This document shows positions 1-6,272 of a stretch of DNA of 13,145 nt, one piece after another (position 1 is the stretch's first letter; each line of letters starts with the position of its first letter). Source of the DNA: Planctomycetota bacterium. Lineage in GTDB: Bacteria > Planctomycetota > Brocadiia > JAJRTI01. The stretch is from assembly GCA_024278415.1 (NCBI GenBank), contig JAJRTI010000522.1, positions 1 through 13,145 of the forward strand, given 5' to 3'. A program made the translations under genes and the position numbers. The notes beneath the pieces were generated by a model. That model worked only from the letters and a program-made list of their open reading frames with translations, ran no database searches and was not told where the DNA came from.

Positions 1-241
1 CTTGCAAAACCCCAATAGGCCGAGGCCTCGCGCCTAACATCCTGCATGGCGGAGGTGTCGAACGCGGCGCCGCCGAGATGCGAGCGCGGGCGCGCTCCGC
101 TTGTAGTGGCGACCGTCAGGGCGCCCTCTGCGCCGCTGGCGGATTGCCACCCGAGCGGAAGGCCCTCACGGGCCTACTACAAACGCGACGTCGCCGGCTT
201 GCGGCGCCACAGCACAGGTAGGACAACTGGGGTTTTGCAAG
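1..241. repeat. MITE-like element with 14-bp terminal inverted repeats
   Basis: Bases 1-14 (CTTGCAAAACCCCA) are the exact reverse complement of 228-241 (TGGGGTTTTGCAAG). Between them lies a second, imperfect inverted repeat: 101-122 (starting TTGTAGTGGCGACC) against 161-182 (ending ggcctactacaa). There is also a perfect AGGGCGCCCT palindrome at 118-127. No plausible protein is encoded; the open frames here are GC-rich artefacts. Nested palindromes within terminal inverted repeats resemble a non-autonomous miniature element or a folded REP/BIME unit. The window starts at the first repeat base, so the outer boundary and any target duplication cannot be seen. Confidence 0.5.
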
Positions 242-285
242 TGGCTCCGTCGTCTATAGCCCATGGGACACTCCCTTTCTGGTGC

Positions 286-400
286 TGGACGTCCATGTCC
301 TGCACCCACTCGGTGCGGACGTCTCGTCCGCTCGCAGATCATCTGATTCCCAGCGGACCAGGAGGTCCGCGCCCGAGGATCACGGACGTGGACGTCCATG
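286..400. repeat. Cluster of short palindromes with duplicated TGGACGTCCATG
   Basis: The 12-mer TGGACGTCCATG, whose first ten bases are a perfect palindrome, occurs at 286-297 and 389-400. Between the copies are hairpins GCACC/GGTGC (302-306 with 312-316), CGGACG/CGTCCG (316-321 with 325-330) and GCGGACC/GGTCCGC (353-359 with 364-370, 4-nt loop). The cluster ends 15 bp before the glycosyltransferase start, so it could be regulatory. It could equally be another folded repeat. With the element at 1-241, this is all that I see in the 415-bp gene-free stretch. Confidence 0.4.
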
Positions 401-412
401 ACCAGTCGTTGA

Positions 413-428
413 CCAATGACGAATGACC
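413..428. repeat. Heptamer repeat overlapping the start codon of the first glycosyltransferase
   Basis: The 16-mer ccaatgacgaatgacc has a 7-bp period (ccaatga, cgaatga). It is identical to 11534-11549, upstream of uvrA. The apparent ATG of the downstream gene at 416 lies inside it, so the repeat contributes the first codons (M-T-N-D). Confidence 0.5.
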
Positions 429-1543
429 ATCAGCCAACCATCGCCATCGACATCCGCGGAGCCGGGTACACCGGCATGGGCCGCTTCACGCGCTCCACGG
501 TCGGCCGCATCGCGCGCATGGACGCCGGTCTGCGGTTCGTGGTGCTCGCCAACCCGGCCCAAGACCTCGACTGGCTCCCAGAGAGCGACACGATCGACGT
601 GGTCAGGTTGCGCCGGGAAGTGCCGGTGTATTCCCCCTGGGAGCACGTCGAGCTGCCCCGCGCGGTGCGCGAGTCGGGATGCGACCTCGTCCACTTCACC
701 AACTTCAACACGCCTTGGACCTGCCCGACGCGGTTCGTGGTGACCATCCACGACACGATCTACTTGCGCCTGCCGTGGGCCATGGCGTCGCGGCTGCGCG
801 CGTGGTACGCCGGCCTCCTCATGCGCCGAAGCGCTGCGAAGGCCGCACAGGTGATCACCATCTCTGAGCACAGCCGGCGCGACATCGAGGAACTCCTCCG
901 CGTGCCGCACGAGCGTATCTCGATCGCCCCCTGCGGCGGGTGGGCTGAGGGCGAGATGCCCACGCCCGGCCCCGAGGCCATCGCACAGGCGCAAGCCCAC
1001 GCGCCCTACGTGCTCTACGTGGGCAACCAGAACCCGCATAAGAACGTGGCGGGCCTCGCGGCCGCGGTCGCGGTCGCGAAGGAGCGCCATCCCGCGCTCA
1101 AACTCGCCGCGGTCGGGCCCAAGGGCAAACACTTCGCTCGGCTCCAACGCGAGCTGCACAAACGCAACGTGGCTGACGTGGTAGAATTCCTCGACCACGT
1201 GAGCGACGAGCTGCTCATCGCGCTCTATCAGCGCGCGGCGGTCGTGTCCACCGCGACGCTGTACGAAGGCTTCGGCCTGCCCGTGCTCGAAGGCTTCTGC
1301 GCCGGCGCGCCGGTCGTCGCGTCGGACCGCACGAGCATCCCCGAGGTCGCCGGAGACGCGGCGTTGCTCGCCGATCCTGAGGATCCCCGCGCGTTTGGCG
1401 ACGCGATCGCTTCCGTGCTGGACGACCCGGCGCTTCGCCAACGCCTCATTGACGCCGGCCGCGAACGCGCGAAGCGTTTCACCTGGGACCGATGCGCGGA
1501 ACGGATTGTAGAGGTGTATAGGAAGTTGACGCAGGAAGGTTAG
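416..1543 (+). CDS. Glycosyltransferase family 4 (GT-B) protein
   Basis: The 375-residue product should transfer a sugar from an activated donor to a glycan or lipid-linked acceptor on the cytoplasmic side of the membrane. The N-terminal GT-B half includes the glycine-rich GAGYTGMGRF loop (about 16-24), LVHFTN (91-96) and IHDTIY (111-116). A linker with VITISEHSRRDI (146-157) leads to the donor-binding half, with YVGNQNPHKN (201-210) and the EX7E-type motif E284-GFGLPVL-E292. Length is typical for GT4 enzymes. The start at 416 is the only ATG consistent with a full N-terminal strand, but it lies in a heptamer repeat and has no visible Shine-Dalgarno sequence. It heads a co-directional run with a radical SAM gene and a second glycosyltransferase, suggesting polysaccharide or glycolipid assembly. 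Donor and acceptor cannot be deduced. Stop codon is TAG. Confidence 0.9.
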   Translation: MTNDHQPTIAIDIRGAGYTGMGRFTRSTVGRIARMDAGLRFVVLANPAQDLDWLPESDTIDVVRLRREVPVYSPWEHVELPRAVRESGCDLVHFTNFNTPWTCPTRFVVTIHDTIYLRLPWAMASRLRAWYAGLLMRRSAAKAAQVITISEHSRRDIEELLRVPHERISIAPCGGWAEGEMPTPGPEAIAQAQAHAPYVLYVGNQNPHKNVAGLAAAVAVAKERHPALKLAAVGPKGKHFARLQRELHKRNVADVVEFLDHVSDELLIALYQRAAVVSTATLYEGFGLPVLEGFCAGAPVVASDRTSIPEVAGDAALLADPEDPRAFGDAIASVLDDPALRQRLIDAGRERAKRFTWDRCAERIVEVYRKLTQEG

Positions 1544-1544
1544 T

Positions 1545-1618
1545 CCGTATTGCGTATTGCGTATTGCGGACCTCGCCTCGTAGCCCTGTTTACGCAATAC
1601 GGAATACGGAATACGCAG
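1545..1618. repeat. Inverted pair of heptanucleotide arrays
   Basis: The gap between the first two genes holds about three units of cgtattg (1547-1568) and, facing it, about four units of the complementary type (acgcaat, then acggaat twice, 1592-1612). Bases 1546-1557 (CCGTATTGCGTA) pair perfectly with 1591-1602. The spacer is about 33 bp. The transcript could form a hairpin between glycosyltransferase and radical SAM gene, possibly acting as an attenuator, terminator or mRNA stabiliser. No U-tract follows, so a classical intrinsic terminator is unlikely. Confidence 0.7.
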
Positions 1619-1626
1619 CATCCCCC

Positions 1627-3075
1627 ATGCCCGACTCCACTCGCTACTCTCGCACGCTTCTCGTGTTCCCGCCGTACGAAGGCGGCTGGTACGGCGCGCT
1701 CCGGCCGCCCCTTGGCATCGGCTACCTGGCCCAAGCGTTGGCGGACGCCGGGCATGAGTACGACGTGCTCGACATGTCGCTGGGGTACCGTTTCGACGAC
1801 TTGGCCCGGCGCGTGCGCGAGTTCCAGCCCGGCCTGATCGGCGTCAGCATGATGACGCTGATGTATCGCAGCCACTACGATCTTGTGGCGAAGCTGCGCG
1901 CCGAGTTCCCCGACGTCGCCATCGCCGCGGGGGGACCGCACGTGTCGACCCTGCGCGAGCAGGTGCTCCACGACGCGCCGGCCATCGATTTCGGCTTTGT
2001 GTTGGAGGGCGAGCGCACGCTCCTGCAACTGGTCGAGGGCGCGGCGCCAGGCGACATCCCGGGGCTGGTTTGGCGAGACAACGGTGAGGTGCGCTTCAAC
2101 GGCGCGCCCTCGCCCATCCTCGACCTGGACGCGGTCGCGTTCCCGCGGTTCGAGAAGTTCGAGCGCGGCCGCTACGTGACGGACGAGATCGACGTTCTCA
2201 CCTCGCGCGGCTGTCCCCATCGCTGCATCTACTGCCCGGTCAAGACGGCCATCGGCCGGCGCTTCCGGCCCCGCAGCCCGGAGAGCGTCGTGGACGAGAT
2301 CGAGTACTGGCGCACGCAGGGCGTGCGCGGCATGGGCATTGCCGACGACAACTTCACGCTCGACCGCGACCGCACGCACGCGATCTGCGAGGAGATCCTG
2401 CGCCGGGGGCTCAACGACATCACCTTCCGCTGCGGCAACGGCATCCGCGCGGACAAGGTCGACCGCGAGCTGTTGGCGAAGATGCGCGAGGCCGGCTTCC
2501 AGTTCATCTCGTTCGGCGTCGAGGCCGGCAACAACAAGGTGCTCGAGACGATCAAGAAGGGCGAGACCATTGAGCAAGTGCGCCAAGCCGTCGCCGACGC
2601 CTGCGAGTTGGGCTTCGAGGTCACGCTCTTCTTCATCGTGGGCAGCCCCGGCGAGACGCGGGGCGACGTGCAAGATTCCATCGACCTTGCGAAGGCGTTC
2701 CCCGTCTTCGACGCGAAGTTCTACAACCTCATTCCCTTCCCTGCGACCGAACTATTCGACTATTGCCAGCAACACGGCCTGTTGCTCAAGCCGCCCGAGG
2801 ACTACCTCAACGACGCGAACCACTGGGAGAACGAACCGGTCTTCCAGACTCCCGAGTTGTCCTTGGCCGAACGCCGGGAGGCGCTCGACGCATGCGCCCA
2901 GGCCCGGCGTGAGATCCGCCAAGCCGCAATCAAGCGCAAGCTCCGCCGGCTCGGCCCACTCGCCGGCCTCGCCGCGCGCGTGTTCGTCATGAACTGGATG
3001 CAGGCCCTCTTGCTCAAGGTCGGCTGGGTGCGCAAGCCGCTGCAGCGGCTGTTCAAGGCACTGAGCAAGTCGTAA
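1627..3075 (+). CDS. B12-binding-domain radical SAM protein
   Basis: The 482-residue product has an N-terminal Rossmann-like B12-binding domain (about 9-140: LLVFPPYEGG, PPLGIGYLAQAL, GVSMMT, IAAGGPHVS, FGFVLEGERT). A radical SAM TIM barrel follows, with the [4Fe-4S] motif C196-x3-C200-x2-C203. Further barrel signatures are GIADDNFT (237-244), FGVEAGN (296-302) and FIVGSPGET (336-344). The cobalamin-ligand signature DxHxxG is not evident, as in many members of this group. The C-terminus (about 440-482) is basic and hydrophobic and may bind membrane. Position between two glycosyltransferases suggests modification of a lipid or sugar; the substrate is unknown. I chose the ATG at 1627 because translation from 1564 runs through the heptamer repeat (residues AIRNTEYA) and is not domain-like. 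No Shine-Dalgarno sequence is visible. Confidence 0.88.
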   Translation: MPDSTRYSRTLLVFPPYEGGWYGALRPPLGIGYLAQALADAGHEYDVLDMSLGYRFDDLARRVREFQPGLIGVSMMTLMYRSHYDLVAKLRAEFPDVAIAAGGPHVSTLREQVLHDAPAIDFGFVLEGERTLLQLVEGAAPGDIPGLVWRDNGEVRFNGAPSPILDLDAVAFPRFEKFERGRYVTDEIDVLTSRGCPHRCIYCPVKTAIGRRFRPRSPESVVDEIEYWRTQGVRGMGIADDNFTLDRDRTHAICEEILRRGLNDITFRCGNGIRADKVDRELLAKMREAGFQFISFGVEAGNNKVLETIKKGETIEQVRQAVADACELGFEVTLFFIVGSPGETRGDVQDSIDLAKAFPVFDAKFYNLIPFPATELFDYCQQHGLLLKPPEDYLNDANHWENEPVFQTPELSLAERREALDACAQARREIRQAAIKRKLRRLGPLAGLAARVFVMNWMQALLLKVGWVRKPLQRLFKALSKS

Positions 3076-3080
3076 GCGCG

Positions 3081-3143
3081 CTTCCGACTTCCGACTTCCG
3101 ACTTCCGACTTCTGACTTCTGACCTCTGACCTCTGACCTCTGA
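3081..3143. repeat. Nine-unit heptanucleotide tandem array
   Basis: Nine consecutive 7-bp units fill the gap and end 4 bp before the next ATG: cttccga four times, cttctga twice, then cctctga three times. Variants are ordered in blocks with single-base steps, as expected from replication slippage followed by spread of variants. There is no other recognisable sequence between the radical SAM stop (3075) and the start at 3148, and no Shine-Dalgarno motif. It resembles the short tandemly repeated repetitive (STRR) heptamers known from cyanobacteria in form, not in sequence. It is not a CRISPR because there are no spacers. Confidence 0.9.
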
Positions 3144-3147
3144 TCCG

Positions 3148-4137
3148 ATGCGCTTCCTCTTCCTCGTCCAAAGCATGCACGGAGCGAGCACACGCTATCG
3201 CGTGCTCCAGTTCCTGCCTCGCCTTCAACGGGCCGGGATCGAGGTGGACGTGGAGCTGGTGCCGCCGGAGTGGCTGTCGAGGCGACGGCATTTCATGAGG
3301 GCCAGCCAGTACGACCTCGTATTCCTCCAAAAGCGCACGGTCGATGGGTGGCTCGTGCGCACGCTGCGCAAGCACGCGAAGCGGCTCGTATTCGACCTGG
3401 ACGACGCGATCTGGTGCGGGACGACCGGCATGGACGCGAAGCATTCCCGGCGACGCCGCGCACGGTTCCGCTCAGTCTGCCGCGCGGCCGACGCGGTCTT
3501 CGCCGGCAACGCCTACCTCGCCGACGCCGCGAAGGCACACGCGGCGCACGTGCACGTCATGCCCACGGCCATCAACCTGGAGCGCTATCCGGAGTCGCCG
3601 AACTATCCCGCGGCGGACGCGTTCACGCTCGGATGGATCGGCAGCCGCAGCACGCTGCCGTATCTGGAGGCCCTCGCGCCGGCGATCGACGCGCTTGCGG
3701 ACGAACTGCCGCAACTGCGCCTGAAAATCATCTGCGACGAATTCATCGGCATGGACCGCGTGCCGGTGGAGAAGAAGCCGTGGGCGTCGGACGACGAGGC
3801 CGCCGACCTCCAGAGCATCGACGTGGGGCTCATGCCTTTGCCAGACAACGCGTGGACGCGCGGCAAGTGCGGGTTCAAGATTCTGCAATACTTCGCGGCT
3901 TGGCGCCCGACGATCAGCAGCCCTGTGGGGGTGAACGCCGAGATCGTCGTCCATGGTGAGAACGGCATGCTGGCCGATACGCCACAGGGATGGCAAGACG
4001 CCATCCGCGACCTTGCCGCGCACAGGCAGCGCTGCCGCGCGATGGGGGAGGCCGGCCGCGCACGCGTCTCAGAGCGCTACAGCTTGCAGGCGATCGCTGG
4101 CCCGTGGGTCGAGACGCTGATGGCGATAGCGCAGTAG
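3148..4137 (+). CDS. Glycosyltransferase, GT-B fold (group 1/GT4-like)
   Basis: The 329-residue product is a short GT-B type glycosyltransferase. Visible features are an N-terminal strand RFLFLVQS followed by an acceptor-side loop with ASTRYRVLQFLPRL (13-26), DLVFLQKR (56-63), and the VFDLDDAIW motif (81-89) common in this subgroup. The donor-binding half contains LGWIGSRSTLPYL (161-173), IDVGLMPLPDNAWTRGKCGFKILQYFA (224-250) and the SPVGVNAEIV--GENG loop (258-273). It is shorter than typical GT4 enzymes (about 350-400 residues). It is 72 bp downstream of the radical SAM gene, so the three genes are probably co-transcribed. The start directly abuts the heptamer array and has no Shine-Dalgarno sequence. 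Stop codon is TAG. Sugar specificity is unknown. Confidence 0.85.
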   Translation: MRFLFLVQSMHGASTRYRVLQFLPRLQRAGIEVDVELVPPEWLSRRRHFMRASQYDLVFLQKRTVDGWLVRTLRKHAKRLVFDLDDAIWCGTTGMDAKHSRRRRARFRSVCRAADAVFAGNAYLADAAKAHAAHVHVMPTAINLERYPESPNYPAADAFTLGWIGSRSTLPYLEALAPAIDALADELPQLRLKIICDEFIGMDRVPVEKKPWASDDEAADLQSIDVGLMPLPDNAWTRGKCGFKILQYFAAWRPTISSPVGVNAEIVVHGENGMLADTPQGWQDAIRDLAAHRQRCRAMGEAGRARVSERYSLQAIAGPWVETLMAIAQ

Positions 4138-4371
4138 GTGGACAGGCCACGCTCAGCATCCTTCGCGAGCTTCTCGGCCGGGAGCCTTACACGCCGAAGC
4201 GCCCGCCCCGCGAGAGTTTCGGTGAGTGGGGCTCGGCCGGCGTCGATCCCGAGGAGACGCCGCCCCCGCGGCTCTCGAAAGTGCTTCGCAAGAAGCTGAG
4301 GGGCAAGCGCCAGCATGCGGGCGGGGCGTCAAGCGACAACGTGTTGTCGATCATCTCGCATGCCAAGCGGC
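4138..4371. other. Convergent gap with coding-like composition; possible small ORF or gene remnant
   Basis: The gap lies between the stops of two convergent genes. On the + strand, frame 4140-4370 reads without a stop and looks protein-like (LSILRELLGREPYTPKRPP ... RLSKVLRKKLRGKRQ). It has strongly GC-rich third positions but no ATG; the nearest in-frame GTG is about 4101, inside the glycosyltransferase. On the - strand, an ATG at 4354 opens a 55-residue frame ending with TAA at 4187. Both frames share the same third-position columns, so composition cannot choose between them. I recognise neither product. A decayed gene is also possible. Confidence 0.3.
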
Positions 4372-5904
4372 CTACCTCCCCAGCATGCGGTCCAGGTTGC
4401 GGTACTGCACGGCCTCCGCGATGTGCTCGACCCCGATATCGGCCCGGCCGTCGATGTCGGCGATGGTGCGCGCGACCTTGAGGATCTTGGTGTACGCGCG
4501 GGCGCTGAGCGCGAGTTCGTGCACGGCCTGTTCGAGCATGGCCTCCGCCCGGCCGTCGAGCCGGCAATGCTGGCGCACGAGGCGGCTCGACATCTGCGCG
4601 TTCGTACGCGTGCGCGAGCCCTTGAACCGCTCGCCCTGGGCCTGCCGCGCCTCGATGACTTGCTCGTACATCTCCGCGGAACTGCGGCCGGGCCGGTCGG
4701 ACCGCAGCTCTTGGTATTCGACCGCGGGCACTTCGATGTGGATGTCGATGCGGTCGAGCATGGGCCCGGAGATGCGGCTCATGTACTGTTCGATACGCAT
4801 GGGCGAGCAGTTGCACGGCCGCTTCGGGTGGCCCGACCAGCCGCAGGGGCAGGGGTTGCAGGCGGCGATGAGGACCACGGCCGCGGGGTAGGTGATGGCC
4901 TGCTGTGCGCGGGCGATGGTGACGTGTCCGTCTTCCAAGGGCTGGCGCAGGACTTCGAGCGTGCGCCGGTTGAACTCCGGCAGTTCGTCGAGGAAGAGCA
5001 CGCCGTTGTGCGCGAGGCTGACTTGTCCCGGCTTGGGGTACGTGCCGCCGCCGATGAGGCCGGCGTCGCTGACCGTGTGGTGGGGCGAGCGGAACGGCCG
5101 CGTGGCGATGAGCGGCGCGCCTGACGGCAGCATGCCCATGACGCTGTAGATGCGCGTCGTCTCGAGGGCTTCGTCGAGCGAAAGCGGCGGAAGGATCGTG
5201 GGCACGCGCCGCGCGAGCATGGTCTTGCCCGCGCCGGGCGGGCCCACCATGATGACGTTGTGGCCGCCGGCCGCGGACACGGTGATCGCCCGCTTCACGT
5301 GCTCCTGCCCGCGCACGTCGCTGAAGTCGACGTCGTACGTGCACGCCTCTTGGAACACCTCCCGCACGTCCACGCGCACCGGGTCGATGTGCTCCCGATC
5401 CGTGATGAAGCCGACGGCCTCGGCGAGCGAGCCGACGGGGATGATGTCGATGCCGTCTACGACCGCGGCCTCGGTCGCATTGTCCTTGGGCGCGATCAGG
5501 CCCTTGAGCGCGGCCTTCTTGCACTCGATCGCGATGGGCAGGCAGCCCCTCACCTTGCGCACCGCGCCGTCGAGCGCGAGTTCGCCGATGGCCGCGTAGT
5601 GCTCGAACTTGTCCGTGCGGATCTGCTCGGTCGCCACGAGGAAGCCGAGCGCGATGGGCAGGTCGAACGCGGGCCCCTCCTTGCGCACGTCCGCGGGCGC
5701 GAGGTTGACCGTGAGCTTCTTGAGTTGGAACTGGTACGCGCTGTTGGCAATGGCCGTGCCGACGCGATCCAGGCTTTCCTTGACCGCGGCGTCGGGCAGT
5801 CCCACGACGGTGGAGTGGGGCTGCCCGGGCGCAGAATCCACCTCGACCTCGACTTGGTACGCGTCGATGCCGATCACTCCCGAACTCAAGACTTTCGCGA
5901 GCAC
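4372..5904 (-). CDS. comM: ComM/YifB family Mg-chelatase-like AAA+ ATPase
   Basis: The 510-residue protein matches ComM/YifB over its full usual length. ComM is a hexameric helicase that promotes branch migration when transformed DNA is recombined. The N-terminal ChlI-like domain (about 20-140) has VVGLPDAAVKESLDRV and NLAPADVRKEGPAFDLPIALG. The ATPase core has Walker A GPPGAGKT (221-228), Walker B VLFLDEL (302-308), and a cysteine-rich insert with CNPCPCG (349-355) and CNC (364-366). Sensor motif LDRIDIHIEVP is at 383-393, and the C-terminal Mg_chelatase_C domain ends NLDRMLGR. The start is GTG at 5904, preceded by GGAG with 6-bp spacing; the next residues (LAKVLSSGVIGIDA) match the family start. 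Stop codon is TAG. Presence suggests competence for, or a history of, natural transformation. Confidence 0.95.
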   Translation of the reverse strand: MLAKVLSSGVIGIDAYQVEVEVDSAPGQPHSTVVGLPDAAVKESLDRVGTAIANSAYQFQLKKLTVNLAPADVRKEGPAFDLPIALGFLVATEQIRTDKFEHYAAIGELALDGAVRKVRGCLPIAIECKKAALKGLIAPKDNATEAAVVDGIDIIPVGSLAEAVGFITDREHIDPVRVDVREVFQEACTYDVDFSDVRGQEHVKRAITVSAAGGHNVIMVGPPGAGKTMLARRVPTILPPLSLDEALETTRIYSVMGMLPSGAPLIATRPFRSPHHTVSDAGLIGGGTYPKPGQVSLAHNGVLFLDELPEFNRRTLEVLRQPLEDGHVTIARAQQAITYPAAVVLIAACNPCPCGWSGHPKRPCNCSPMRIEQYMSRISGPMLDRIDIHIEVPAVEYQELRSDRPGRSSAEMYEQVIEARQAQGERFKGSRTRTNAQMSSRLVRQHCRLDGRAEAMLEQAVHELALSARAYTKILKVARTIADIDGRADIGVEHIAEAVQYRNLDRMLGR

Positions 5905-5951
5905 ACGGGTCTCCGATCTCTGCGGTTGATCCGATGAGGAATCTGTGTGGC

Positions 5952-5979
5952 ATCATGCGGATTTGGGGGGATGTGTCAA
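5952..5979 (-). promoter_or_regulatory. Candidate sigma70-type promoter for comM
   Basis: On the minus strand, a perfect TTGACA (5979-5974) is followed after 16 bp by CATGAT (5957-5952, 4 of 6 to TATAAT), about 47 bp upstream of the GTG start. A perfect -35 in such GC-rich DNA is notable. The -10 is only fair. Confidence 0.4.
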
Positions 5980-6017
5980 GCGTGTTGCACCTGGAGTTTC
6001 CCCATGCGCCGTCTGGC

Positions 6018-6083
6018 AGTGCGCACGTTCGTGCGCCTCTGCTGGGGCGCGTGGCCGCGGGAAGGCGCACTGACGTGCGCACG
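6018..6083. repeat. Paired hairpins (REP/BIME-like)
   Basis: Bases 6018-6037 and 6064-6083 are inverted copies matching at 17 of 20 positions. Each also folds on itself: GCGCACG-TT-CGTGCGC at 6021-6036 and GCGCAC-TGAC-GTGCGC at 6065-6080. Two inverted hairpins separated by 26 bp resemble REP/BIME units. They lie between divergent promoters, not after a gene, so a terminator role is unlikely. Confidence 0.45.
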
Positions 6084-6206
6084 ATAGGCGACTAGGCGCG
6101 CCGGACCCAGCTCCTGTCGCGAGACGCCCTCTCCACATCCTCATTGGCCTCCGCTCGCCAGGCATAGCCCCCTCCAACAACGCTGGCGGACGGACACGAG
6201 CCCGTC

Positions 6207-6235
6207 TTGCGGCGCCTCGCACCGTCCAGTATCCT
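6207..6235 (+). promoter_or_regulatory. Weak candidate promoter for the sensor kinase
   Basis: TTGCGG (6207-6212) and TATCCT (6230-6235) are separated by 17 bp and lie about 38 bp upstream of the TTG at 6273. The -35 matches only in its TTG. The same -10 hexamer, also 17 bp from its -35, occurs upstream of the antitoxin gene. Confidence 0.25.
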
Positions 6236-6272
6236 TTTGGCAAGCCATCGACATCATTCTTGGGGATCGATC

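Larger units (their letters stand above)
5905..6272. other. Divergent intergenic region between comM and the sensor kinase
   Basis: This 368-bp gene-free stretch holds a candidate comM promoter (5952-5979, minus strand), a pair of related hairpins (6018-6083) and a candidate kinase promoter (6207-6235, plus strand). Longer open frames crossing it are extensions of comM or kinase frames without conserved sequence. I see no RNA gene. Confidence 0.5.

Noticed and set aside
46..426. 126-codon plus frame in the leading intergenic region
   Set aside because: Runs through the terminal inverted repeat element and palindromes, overlaps the glycosyltransferase start, and has no protein-like pattern.
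1545..1618. Intrinsic terminator after the first glycosyltransferase
   Set aside because: The hairpin has no following U-tract, and the gene order suggests co-transcription.
1564..1626. 21-residue N-terminal extension of the radical SAM protein
   Set aside because: Translation of the heptamer repeat; homologous sequence begins at the ATG at 1627.
380..2673. Long minus frames (380-1621 and 1540-2673) opposite the glycosyltransferase and radical SAM genes
   Set aside because: Shadow frames of well-supported plus-strand genes; they start or end in heptamer sequence.
3081..3143. CRISPR array
   Set aside because: Units are 7 bp, directly tandem, with no spacers and no cas genes.
4187..6082. 631-codon minus frame overlapping comM
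   Set aside because: Runs in another frame over the entire ComM coding region, is arginine-rich and low complexity, and has no recognisable domain.
6207..6272. 22-residue N-terminal extension of the sensor kinase from TTG 6207
   Set aside because: No Shine-Dalgarno sequence upstream, and the region carries a candidate promoter; TTG 6273 has GGGGA at 6 bp.
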